Below the pieces are notes generated by a model. It was not told the origin of the DNA, made no database searches, and worked only from the letters and a program-made list of their open reading frames with translations. Shown here piece after piece: positions 9,137 through 17,210 of a stretch of 64,000 nucleotides of DNA. A program made the position numbers and the translations under genes. Position 1 is the stretch's first letter. Each line of letters opens with the position of its first letter. This DNA comes from Chitinophaga silvatica (GTDB taxonomy: Bacteria; Bacteroidota; Bacteroidia; Chitinophagales; Chitinophagaceae): positions 62,001-126,000 of the forward strand of contig NZ_QPMM01000008.1 of the NCBI RefSeq assembly GCF_003419895.1, given 5' to 3'.

Positions 9137-11716
9137 CTATGGCTGCATTACCTTACTTAATGCAGAAGGTAATTGTATGAGGTCAAAATCATGTTCGTAA
9201 ACCAGGTATTTGTTTGTCCACGTAGTTGCATACTTCTCCTTAAATTCACGTAATCCCTGGTAATGCCTGAAGAATCGCAATTTCTCATATGCATATTTTA
9301 CCATTTTCTCAGCCGTATTCTGTGGCTGAGAAATTCCCGACATCGGTACCATCCCAAGATTCAGATATTCAAGCCCTTTCTCCTGGGCGTCCTGGATCAG
9401 GGCAATAATTAATGCATCCATTACGCCTCCTGGTACATTACTCTTCTTACGTATCAAATCATAGGTACATTCTCCTGGTGCATAATCCGGAATAATATTC
9501 AGAAAGGCTACTACCTTGCCTTCGCTGTCTGCAACCGTAATAACATCCTGATCCCTGATTGCTTCAGAATCGAACAACCCTTGTGAGAAAGTAAGCTCTT
9601 TTACTTCATATTGATGCAACCATTCATCGCTCACTTCTTTCAGTTGGGCAATCAAAGCAGGCAATTGAGGCGCTTTATGGAAGGTAGTCACAAATCCTTT
9701 GGCGGCAAGGCTATTCAACCCATTACGTAACGATTTTTTATCCTTACCACTTAATGTGAAATTGCGAATATCCATAATGGCTTCCTGGCCAATCAACATC
9801 TTCTTTTTCTTAAGCTGATTGAAATAATAGGTGCTTTCTTCATCTACCCGGTAAAAAGCCGGCCTTAATCCCATTTTTTTACACTGCTGATCAAACTCCT
9901 CCAACAAAGGAGTTTTATTCTCCTCTCTGCATACGGGTTCTTCCAATACTATAGCAAAGCTCCCTGCTACTCTGTAAGCAACAAAACCTTCATAGTCTTC
10001 CGATACGTAAAGAATCTTGTCCTGCCCCACTTTGAAGTAATCCATCGGAGAATCGCCATACTGGCTCAGATAGAACCTGGCTTTTTCAAGGGCATTATTG
10101 GTTGGGTGAGTAACATGCAGGTAGGGCCGGATGATAGTATAGAACAGAAATGCCCAGGCACTTACACCCAGTACCCGGAGGGCCGACATAAATTCTTTTC
10201 CAAACTTGGTTAAAGGTTGAAGTCCATCATCTTCCAGTAACATAAAACAATGGAAGGCATGGCGTAACGATTGTTGCCAGGTGAAATCGATATTAAAATG
10301 GCGGGCATTAAGAAAGTAAAACCCTATCGTACCGAATATCAGTACTACAAGGAATGTGGCTACTGCTGTTACTATTCCAATGTTTACCAGTTGAGGATTG
10401 CTTTTGACACGATATTGCTTCGATGTAATGAGTAATATGATGCTGGTGATCAATGCAAGGGTTGCTTCTTCATAATCCAAAGCCTTTCCAATATGCCCGA
10501 ATACTGAGAGTAGCGAAACACTCAATGCCACTATCCATGCACTTCGCAGACCTCTGATCAGAAAGGTTCCTGTAACCAGCAGTACCAGACCCATAAACAC
10601 CACCAACAGGTTTGTTGCATGGATTGAAGTGCCCGGAATATATGCTTTTAACAAGTGCATTCGATAAGAAAGTGGGGGAGTAAGCACTGAGAAAATATTT
10701 ACCATACCCAATAAAAAAATTAGAATGGGTGGCAATAAACGCAACACCAATTCTCTACCTTTCAGGGCAAAGGCAATCATTCCGGCAATCAACGGTAACC
10801 AGAATTCAAATAACCTGAAAAGCAGAGTAATCTCGAGTGCCTGCAAAGTTGTATAACCGTAGCTGGTTAATATAAATGTTAATGATAGTTCAATAGCTCC
10901 CAGCCCGCGAAGGAATGGAGAAATAATCAGAAAGATGGTTGCTACAATATATCCTACGCAGGAGGCTTCCAGTGATGGTGGAGCGCCCACTGCCAGCATA
11001 CTGAGGTAAAGATGTGCAACACCGGCAATTTCAATTAGCACTGATGCCAGAACTGTACCTGTAAACGCAGGTATTGAAAGTTGAAAAGTGAAAATTTCAT
11101 CTATCTGGTGCGATGCCCCGGGAAAATATTTTGTTATTAGTTGGTAAGCCTTACCTTTTGTTTGCATTGATCTCACCAACATTACAACTCCACCCAGCAG
11201 GATACAAATGGCTATTAGCCCCCATGCGGCATCTTTCATAGAACCCGCATGCAGCATAGCATATCCTACTACGGGGATGCCCACCAGAAAAACCGAAAGA
11301 ATTCCTACGAATCCATAAATACCCGAAGCCTGATGTATTTGTTGTTTATGTAAACTGCTTCGTCTGAGACTTTGAGGAAGGTAGGCGAGGGAACTGATTC
11401 CTCCGGCTGGCAGGAATACTGATAATAAATTCCGTTTCAGAAATAATTCAGTACACCTGAATAAATCGAGTTTTGCGCCAATGGCCCTGAAACTAAATAC
11501 ATACATCCCAGCCTGAAGCAGTATATACGCAATAGTGACAATAACGCCAATTACTACCCATTCTATATCCGCGTTTTTAATGGCAGGAATTAAAGAATAA
11601 AGTTCGTGACGCTGTGACCGGAAAAAATAAATAGCTAACAAAATGAATAGGACTGCCAGCAACTCTTTTAAGTGGAGTTTACGCCAAAATGCTGCAGTGA
11701 AAAACTTTCTTGCCAA
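9137..11716 (-). CDS. mprF: MprF-type aminoacyl-phospholipid synthase and flippase
   Basis: Integral membrane enzyme that transfers an amino acid from aminoacyl-tRNA to phosphatidylglycerol (or a similar lipid) and flips it outward, lowering negative surface charge and sensitivity to cationic peptides. Residues 1 to about 510 hold many transmembrane helices (flippase part); about 520-850 form the cytoplasmic DUF2156/GNAT-like transferase (L-R-N-G-L-N-S-L...L-N-L-G-M-V-P-M-S-G). Its 859 residues match the usual length. The frame opens after TAA at 11732-11734 and the only good start is TTG at 11716; no ATG lies nearby. A -7 box TAACTTTG (11757-11764, minus) lies upstream. The transferred amino acid cannot be read from sequence. 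Confidence 0.92.
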   Translation of the reverse strand: MARKFFTAAFWRKLHLKELLAVLFILLAIYFFRSQRHELYSLIPAIKNADIEWVVIGVIVTIAYILLQAGMYVFSFRAIGAKLDLFRCTELFLKRNLLSVFLPAGGISSLAYLPQSLRRSSLHKQQIHQASGIYGFVGILSVFLVGIPVVGYAMLHAGSMKDAAWGLIAICILLGGVVMLVRSMQTKGKAYQLITKYFPGASHQIDEIFTFQLSIPAFTGTVLASVLIEIAGVAHLYLSMLAVGAPPSLEASCVGYIVATIFLIISPFLRGLGAIELSLTFILTSYGYTTLQALEITLLFRLFEFWLPLIAGMIAFALKGRELVLRLLPPILIFLLGMVNIFSVLTPPLSYRMHLLKAYIPGTSIHATNLLVVFMGLVLLVTGTFLIRGLRSAWIVALSVSLLSVFGHIGKALDYEEATLALITSIILLITSKQYRVKSNPQLVNIGIVTAVATFLVVLIFGTIGFYFLNARHFNIDFTWQQSLRHAFHCFMLLEDDGLQPLTKFGKEFMSALRVLGVSAWAFLFYTIIRPYLHVTHPTNNALEKARFYLSQYGDSPMDYFKVGQDKILYVSEDYEGFVAYRVAGSFAIVLEEPVCREENKTPLLEEFDQQCKKMGLRPAFYRVDEESTYYFNQLKKKKMLIGQEAIMDIRNFTLSGKDKKSLRNGLNSLAAKGFVTTFHKAPQLPALIAQLKEVSDEWLHQYEVKELTFSQGLFDSEAIRDQDVITVADSEGKVVAFLNIIPDYAPGECTYDLIRKKSNVPGGVMDALIIALIQDAQEKGLEYLNLGMVPMSGISQPQNTAEKMVKYAYEKLRFFRHYQGLREFKEKYATTWTNKYLVYEHDFDLIQLPSALSKVMQP

Positions 11717-11756
11717 GACTAGTAGGTTTGTTTAAATCTGTTGTATTCGTAACCCG

Positions 11757-11764
11757 CAAAGTTA
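11757..11764 (-). promoter_or_regulatory. -7 promoter box for mprF-virJ
   Basis: TAACTTTG on the minus strand matches the Bacteroidota -7 consensus perfectly and lies 41 bp upstream of the mprF start. No clear -33 TTTG was found. Confidence 0.4.
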
Positions 11765-11824
11765 CGGCAACTTTTAACAGTCCATTTTGCTCAACTCCAG
11801 TTTAAGCGGATTTTAATGTGGCTG

Positions 11825-11860
11825 CAAAAAAGAGGCCAGCTGATTTAAGTCGGCTGGCCC
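11825..11860 (-). terminator. intrinsic terminator of the universal stress gene
   Basis: GGCCAGC (11834-11840) pairs with GCTGGCC (11853-11859). On the minus strand the stem is followed by TCTTTTTT. It lies about 35 bp after the stop of the stress gene. Confidence 0.75.
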
Positions 11861-11893
11861 ATGTTGTTTTATTGATTGTTGAGTGTAAAAGAC

Positions 11894-12331
11894 TTAGTGT
11901 TTGGTACTATTGTACGGAACTACCAATACAGGAATCCTTGAATGCCTGATAATATATTCGGCATTGCTACCCAATAACATATGGTCTATTCCTGTTCTGC
12001 CATGGGTACCGGTAACAATCATGGATACACGATTGAGATTAGCCTGCGACAATATTTCTTCTTTAGGATATCCGGTTGTTACAATGGTTTGGATAGTAGT
12101 ATCAGGATATTGTGCCTTGTATACTTCTAATTGATCTTCTACCTGTTTGATCCTGGTAGGAATATCATCAACATACACAGGCCCCGTTTCAGGTAATCCA
12201 ACACTAATACCTAATTCCACTACTGAAAAAAGGATAACTCCCTGCTGTAATGTATTAGCTAATTGAACGCCGGTATGTATTACCTGGTTAGAATAAGTGC
12301 TTAGATCTACTGCAATCAAAATATCTGACAT
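11894..12331 (-). CDS. universal stress protein, UspA family
   Basis: Cytoplasmic nucleotide-binding stress protein of 145 residues, the size of a single Usp domain. It begins I-L-I-A-V-D-L-S and ends with the ATP-binding pattern G-T-H-G-R-T-G...G-S-N-A-E-Y-I-I-R-H-S followed by P-V-L-V-V-P. Members help survival in stationary phase or stress, often as dimers; the specific partner is unknown. It has its own likely promoter (TACCTTTG, 12377-12384 minus) and terminator, so it is probably a single-gene transcript. Confidence 0.93.
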   Translation of the reverse strand: MSDILIAVDLSTYSNQVIHTGVQLANTLQQGVILFSVVELGISVGLPETGPVYVDDIPTRIKQVEDQLEVYKAQYPDTTIQTIVTTGYPKEEILSQANLNRVSMIVTGTHGRTGIDHMLLGSNAEYIIRHSRIPVLVVPYNSTKH

Positions 12332-12368
12332 ATACTGATATTTAGTGTGAATGATAATTCATGAATGA

Positions 12369-12569
12369 TCACATATCAAAGGTAGTACTAATCCTTATTT
12401 TAGTGCGCGTAATGCTATGATAATGAGTTTGTTTGGCCAGCTCATTCATTGAGCTGCCGGGAACTGATAATAAAAAGCTGATATCTGTTAGCAGCGAGAA
12501 TTCCTTTTTTTTATAAAAAAACGGAGATAGATATAGCGCATTTTCCTGGTTTCTCATTTCTTTCCTCAT
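12369..12569 (-). CDS. doubtful small ORF upstream of the stress gene
   Basis: 66 codons, beginning M-R-K-E-M-R-N-Q-E and ending T-T-F-D-M, with no recognised domain, signal peptide or repeat. The only support is position: a perfect -7 box TATCTTTG (12587-12594, minus) lies 18 bp before the ATG, the spacing seen for other genes here. The ORF ends 37 bp before the stress gene and covers that gene's own -7 box. It may be a leader transcript rather than a protein gene. Confidence 0.2.
   Translation of the reverse strand: MRKEMRNQENALYLSPFFYKKKEFSLLTDISFLLSVPGSSMNELAKQTHYHSITRTKIRISTTFDM
12377..12384 (-). promoter_or_regulatory. -7 promoter box for the universal stress gene
   Basis: TACCTTTG on the minus strand fits TAnnTTTG exactly and lies 45 bp before the start codon. 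Confidence 0.45.
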
Positions 12570-12586
12570 CTTTCAATTTCACACTG

Positions 12587-12594
12587 CAAAGATA
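12587..12594 (-). promoter_or_regulatory. -7 promoter box, minus strand
   Basis: TATCTTTG on the minus strand, a perfect match. It would start a transcript near 12580 running towards the universal stress gene. Confidence 0.4.
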
Positions 12595-12633
12595 AGTGAA
12601 TAAGTATTCATTACTGAGGTTGTTGGTTTGTTA

Positions 12634-12669
12634 AAATATAAAAGCCTTCGCAGTGGACACTGCAAAGGC
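12634..12669 (-). terminator. intrinsic terminator, minus strand
   Basis: GCCTTCGCAGT (12644-12654) and ACTGCAAAGGC (12659-12669) form an 11-bp stem with one mismatch and a GGAC loop. On the minus strand it is followed by TTTTATATTT. No gene lies directly upstream on that strand. Confidence 0.65.
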
Positions 12670-12920
12670 GATATAGCTAGATGATGATTAAATCAAAAAC
12701 CCATTGATTTCTTTAAAACGATGGGAAACTGTTTAACCGTTATATGCGAATGGTTGCTAATTGTCGATGTTGGAATCCGTCAGCCTCGAAAAACCAACGG
12801 AGCTAATTTGGTTAGTTGTATGCATTTATTAAGGCAAAATCATATCTACAATATTAGGGGTATCAGAAATTCAGATCGTTAATGGAATCTAAACAAGAAT
12901 TGAAATAACAGATAATTAGG

Positions 12921-12958
12921 AAATAAAAAAGCCTCTGCCGCAAACATACGGCAGAGGC
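12921..12958 (-). terminator. strong intrinsic terminator, minus strand
   Basis: GCCTCTGCCG (12931-12940) and CGGCAGAGGC (12949-12958) form a perfect 10-bp stem; on the minus strand it is followed by TTTTTTATTT. The loop CAAACATA also reads as TATGTTTG on the minus strand, a -7-like sequence that may be chance. Confidence 0.75.
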
Positions 12959-13216
12959 CAATAAAACATTCACATGGCACTGGCGACATGGCACCAGATG
13001 CAGTATATACCATTAAAGCCTATGATGAAATCGCTTGAGTACAGAGGTTTAGTGCTTCTATTATTAAAATTAGATATAAATTTTCGCAATATTCGTTAAC
13101 CATTGGTTAATCCAAATATTAGTAGCATTTTCCCTTTCCCTGATATGATTTTTCCAGGCATTTGCTTATACCAGCAGATATATATATTTTTTACCTGTTG
13201 TTGTAAAAATCGAGTC

Positions 13217-15007
13217 ATGTTCCACAAAATGCTATCAGTTGTATACTGTATTATCTGCCTTTTCCACTTATCCGTATCCGCTCAGGATATGCCAGATAGC
13301 TGGAATAAGGAAGCAGCTGCAACTGTGCATCCCGGACTAAAATGGTTTACAGACGCAAAATTTGGCCTCTTCATCCACTGGGGCCTATATTCTAAATTAG
13401 GTGGGCGATGGAAAGATAGCAGCTACTTCGGTAGCGGTGAATGGATTATGAACAGAGCCCAGGCCCCCGCCAGTGAATATGCCGAAATAGCCAAAACCTT
13501 TAACCCGGTTGACTTTAATGCCTCCGAATGGGCTACTACTGCCAAAGAAGCCGGAATTAAATATCTCGTGATTACAGCCAAACACCACGAAGGCTTTAGT
13601 ATGTTCGACTCAAAAGTTACCAACTTCGATATCATTGATGCTTCTCCTTACCATAAAGACCCCATGAAAGAACTGGCTGAGGCCTGCCGGCAGCAAGGAC
13701 TCCGGTTTGGCTTCTACTATTCACAGTATCTCGACTGGCACGAACCTAACGGGGGAGGAAATACCTGGGATTTCAATAAGTCAGCTAAAGACTATAAACA
13801 ATATTATCAATCCAAATCCATCCCCCAGCTAAAAGAATTATTAAATAACTATGGCCCCCTCGGCCTGATCTGGTTTGATATGCCAGGTGGATTATCAGAA
13901 TCGGAAACCAAAACAATGATAGATAGCCTGAAAGTAATACAACCTACCTGTTTGTTTAGTAGTCGGGTAGGGCATGGATTAGGGGATTATAAAGACTTTG
14001 GCGATTCAGAAGTTCCTCCAACTCCAATTTCCGGCGCCTGGGAATCTATTTATACACATAACGACTCCTGGGGGTATATTCAGCACGATATGAATTTCAA
14101 ATCTCCCACAGAGATTATCCGCCTCCTTTCAAATGTAGCTTCTAAAGGTGGAAACCTGATGCTGAATGTGGGCCCGGATGGCAACGGGAAATGGCCGGCG
14201 TATAGTATCCTTTATCTCAAAGAAACAGGTAAGTGGTTAAAAAAATATGGAGAAAGTATTTATGGTACAACCTACGGACTTATTCCTGCACAACCCTGGG
14301 GGGTATCAACCAGCAAACCTGGAAAAATATACCTGCATGTATGGCAGGTTCCTTCAAATAAAATTTTGAGAGTACATGGTCTTACTGCTAAAATAAAGTC
14401 AATCGCCATTTTGGGAGAGAAAAAACCTCTGGCCTTTAAACAATCAGATACTGAAACCCAGATTACTTTGCCGCAAATCTGGCCGGATGAAAGAAATACA
14501 GTGGTTGAAGTTGTATATGATGGATATCAGCAAGATCTTTCTCAACTACGTACACAAACCGTTAGCAATTATTATCCACAAACTGAAATACCCGCTGTTT
14601 ACGCAATCTTCAATGGAGAAGCACATATCAAACAGTATACATTTTCACATTATTTCGGTGATTGGAAACATGAAAATTGTATCACCGATATTAAGAAACC
14701 TTCCGATGCAGTAATATTTCCACTTGAAGTAGAAGAGGCGGGCGATTATAAAGTAGTGCTGGATTATGCCTGTGAACCTGAAAGCGCATCACAGCAAGGA
14801 TTTGTTACGCTCCTGGGGCAACAACTACCTTTCCAGACATTACAAACCGGAACATCCGATAGTCATCGCCCTATGATATTTATTCAACATACTGTAGGCA
14901 TTATTCATATAGAAAAAGGCAAACAAAATTTAGCGATCAGACCAGCAACAGGTAATAAACAGGCTTTATTCCAACTCCGGAAAATTATTTTACAACCGGT
15001 TAAATAG
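13217..15007 (+). CDS. alpha-L-fucosidase, GH29, with C-terminal beta domains
   Basis: Secreted retaining exo-fucosidase. ATG at 13217 starts a signal peptide (M-F-H-K-M-L-S-V-V-Y-C...V-S-A-Q); the frame continues 38 codons upstream but that extension looks non-native. The barrel carries the GH29 hallmarks F-G-L-F-I-H-W-G-L-Y-S, K-H-H-E-G-F and W-F-D with the likely nucleophile D221. From about residue 350 a beta-sandwich follows, and from about 470 a further module that could bind glycan. At 596 residues it is longer than the sister gene at 17211. It starts a tight operon (16 and 36 bp gaps) with the next two genes. Confidence 0.92.
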   Translation: MFHKMLSVVYCIICLFHLSVSAQDMPDSWNKEAAATVHPGLKWFTDAKFGLFIHWGLYSKLGGRWKDSSYFGSGEWIMNRAQAPASEYAEIAKTFNPVDFNASEWATTAKEAGIKYLVITAKHHEGFSMFDSKVTNFDIIDASPYHKDPMKELAEACRQQGLRFGFYYSQYLDWHEPNGGGNTWDFNKSAKDYKQYYQSKSIPQLKELLNNYGPLGLIWFDMPGGLSESETKTMIDSLKVIQPTCLFSSRVGHGLGDYKDFGDSEVPPTPISGAWESIYTHNDSWGYIQHDMNFKSPTEIIRLLSNVASKGGNLMLNVGPDGNGKWPAYSILYLKETGKWLKKYGESIYGTTYGLIPAQPWGVSTSKPGKIYLHVWQVPSNKILRVHGLTAKIKSIAILGEKKPLAFKQSDTETQITLPQIWPDERNTVVEVVYDGYQQDLSQLRTQTVSNYYPQTEIPAVYAIFNGEAHIKQYTFSHYFGDWKHENCITDIKKPSDAVIFPLEVEEAGDYKVVLDYACEPESASQQGFVTLLGQQLPFQTLQTGTSDSHRPMIFIQHTVGIIHIEKGKQNLAIRPATGNKQALFQLRKIILQPVK

Positions 15008-15023
15008 ACTTTAGAACAGAGAC

Positions 15024-17174
15024 ATGAAAAAATTATGTATGCTCACAGTGTTACTGGTAGGTTGCTATTCCTACATAGTAGCACAGCAAAAGAGCACCAC
15101 CGATTGGCTTATCAACAATCAGGGATATAAGACAGCAGTAACTGCTACTGCTCAGGATATCACTATTGCAAATGGATTGATAAGCAGAAGTTTTCGTACT
15201 TCTCCCAATGTGATATGCACAGATTATCGTAATCTGATTAATGGAGATCAATTGCTCAGAGCTGTAAAACCTGAAGCCCGTTTAATTATTGACGGAAAAG
15301 CATATCAGATTGGTGGAGCCTATGGACAGTCGCAACAGGCTTATCTTTTACCTGATTGGTTGCAACAAGTAAAAGGATATACCGATTTTCAGTTTGATAA
15401 ATATGAAGTGTTACCATTGAAGGCTCCCTTGAAATGGAAGGCGCGTAGCTGGTCTTTCCCGGTAACCCAAATAAGCGGAAAAGATTTGGTGTTTTATTAT
15501 AAATCAACCATTCCAGTTTTAAAAGGCATAGAAGTAAAGGTGCATTATGAAATGGTTGATGGATTGCCATTGTTATGCAAATGGCTGGAAATTGAGAATA
15601 AAAGCCTACAACCTTTACTCCTCGATCAGGTGGTAAATGAAATACTGGCAACGCCGGAGGAAGAATCTGCCGTTGTTGGAAGTGTACAGAAAATGCAGGT
15701 GCCACACAACATTTATATCGAAAGTAATTATGCTTTCAATAATGCTATGAAGGCCAATTTAAGTGATCAGACCACTCATTGGAAAACCGATAGTACCTAC
15801 ACATCACAGGTGAATTATGATTTGCAGACTCCTTGTTTGCTGGAAGTTTATCCTGAAGTACCGGTTGGAATTAAGTTAATGCCCAACGAACACTTTACTT
15901 CTATACGTACATACGAATTGTTGCTGGATAGTTATGACAGAGAAAGAAATGGATTGGCTAAAAGGCAGATGTACAGGGCGATTGCACCATGGACCTTACA
16001 GAATCCAATATTCATGCATCTGGTTAGTACAGATATTCAGAAGGTAAAAGATATTGTTGATCAATGTGCTGCAACAGGATATGAAGGCATCATATTAAGT
16101 TTTGGAAGTGGATTGAATATGGAAGATACCAGTGCTGCCAATATCGCAAAGTTCAAATCCCTGGCTGATTATGCGCATAGTAAGAAAGTTTTATTGGGAG
16201 GATATTCATTGTTTTCCAGCCGTAGAATTAGCGATGAAGATGATGTAATAAATCCACTTACCGGAAAGCCGGGTGGTGCATTTTTTGGAAATGCGCCATG
16301 TTTAGGAAGTAAATGGGGGTTAAGTTATCTCAACAAACTGAAATACTTTATACAGGAAACAGGTTTCGATATTTTCGAAAATGATGGCCCATATCCCGGA
16401 GATGTTTGCGCTTCAACAGTGCATCCTGGTCATACCGGGTTGAAAGATTCTCAATGGAAGCAAATGGAGTTGCAGAAAGAATTATATCATTGGTTGTGCG
16501 AACGTGGTGTATATATTAATGCGCCGGATTGGTATTTTCTGGATGGCACTAATAAGATTGCATTGGGATATAGAGAAGTGAATTTCTCTTTACCGAGAGA
16601 AGAGCAATTGATGTTAAACAGACAGAATATTTTTGATGGAACCTGGGAAAAAACTCCAGCTATGGGTTGGGGTTTTGTTCCACTAAGCGAATACCAGGGT
16701 GGAGGCGCAGCAGCTACCATTGAACCGCTTAAAGATCACCTTACTGTTTATCAGCAATTGATGATACAATACTATGGAGCTGGTATACAGGCTTGTTACA
16801 GAGGCCCAAGGTTATACGATGCTGATGTTACAAAGGATCTTGTTCGTCAAACGGTTAATTGGTATAAGAAGTACAGGGATATTCTAAATACTGATATCAT
16901 TCACTTACGCAGACCTGATGGGAGAGATTGGGATGGAATTATGCATGTAAGCGCATCGTTGCCACAGAAAGCATTTGTTTTATTATACAATCCAACTGCT
17001 AAAACAATTACCCGCGATATCCAATTGCCAATGTATTATAGTGGTGCTACCCAAAGCATCAATATAAGAGAAAAAGACGGGCCAGCTAAAAAGTATCTAT
17101 TGGATCGCGGATATAATGCTCACCTTAAAATTACAATACCAGCAGCAGGTTATACCTGGTTGGTTGCAGAATAA
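15024..17174 (+). CDS. putative glycoside hydrolase, clan GH-D-like
   Basis: Secreted protein of 716 residues (signal peptide M-K-K-L-C-M-L...I-V-A-Q). The architecture resembles GH36/GH27: an N-terminal beta supersandwich (about 30-300), a barrel (about 320-600) with the Asp-rich strand F-D-I-F-E-N-D-G-P-Y-P-G-D, and a small C-terminal sandwich. In clan GH-D the nucleophile Asp sits in such a strand, but other GH36 motifs are not obvious, so family and substrate are uncertain. It lies between two fucosidases in one operon, which suggests it removes another sugar, such as alpha-galactose, from the same fucosylated glycan. An unclassified family is possible. Confidence 0.6.
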   Translation: MKKLCMLTVLLVGCYSYIVAQQKSTTDWLINNQGYKTAVTATAQDITIANGLISRSFRTSPNVICTDYRNLINGDQLLRAVKPEARLIIDGKAYQIGGAYGQSQQAYLLPDWLQQVKGYTDFQFDKYEVLPLKAPLKWKARSWSFPVTQISGKDLVFYYKSTIPVLKGIEVKVHYEMVDGLPLLCKWLEIENKSLQPLLLDQVVNEILATPEEESAVVGSVQKMQVPHNIYIESNYAFNNAMKANLSDQTTHWKTDSTYTSQVNYDLQTPCLLEVYPEVPVGIKLMPNEHFTSIRTYELLLDSYDRERNGLAKRQMYRAIAPWTLQNPIFMHLVSTDIQKVKDIVDQCAATGYEGIILSFGSGLNMEDTSAANIAKFKSLADYAHSKKVLLGGYSLFSSRRISDEDDVINPLTGKPGGAFFGNAPCLGSKWGLSYLNKLKYFIQETGFDIFENDGPYPGDVCASTVHPGHTGLKDSQWKQMELQKELYHWLCERGVYINAPDWYFLDGTNKIALGYREVNFSLPREEQLMLNRQNIFDGTWEKTPAMGWGFVPLSEYQGGGAAATIEPLKDHLTVYQQLMIQYYGAGIQACYRGPRLYDADVTKDLVRQTVNWYKKYRDILNTDIIHLRRPDGRDWDGIMHVSASLPQKAFVLLYNPTAKTITRDIQLPMYYSGATQSINIREKDGPAKKYLLDRGYNAHLKITIPAAGYTWLVAE

Positions 17175-17210
17175 TCACCTTTATAATTTCTATCAAATCA
17201 AATCTACATT

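Larger units (their letters stand above)
12332..13216. other. 885-bp region without a convincing gene
   Basis: Separates the stress gene from the divergent fucosidase. It contains two strong terminator hairpins reading on the minus strand (12634-12669 and 12921-12958), two minus-strand -7 boxes (12377-12384 and 12587-12594), and a doubtful 66-codon minus ORF (12369-12569) that starts 18 bp after the second box. The terminators imply minus-strand transcripts from the 12.67-13.1 kb stretch, possibly small RNAs. Confidence 0.5.

Noticed and set aside
12940-13100. Short minus-strand peptides of about 27-50 codons
   Set aside because: They run into the terminator hairpin, have no promoter at the right place and show no protein-like composition.
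13103-13216. 38-codon N-terminal extension of the first fucosidase
   Set aside because: The predicted signal peptide begins at 13217; the extension is Phe- and Cys-rich and would hide the signal.
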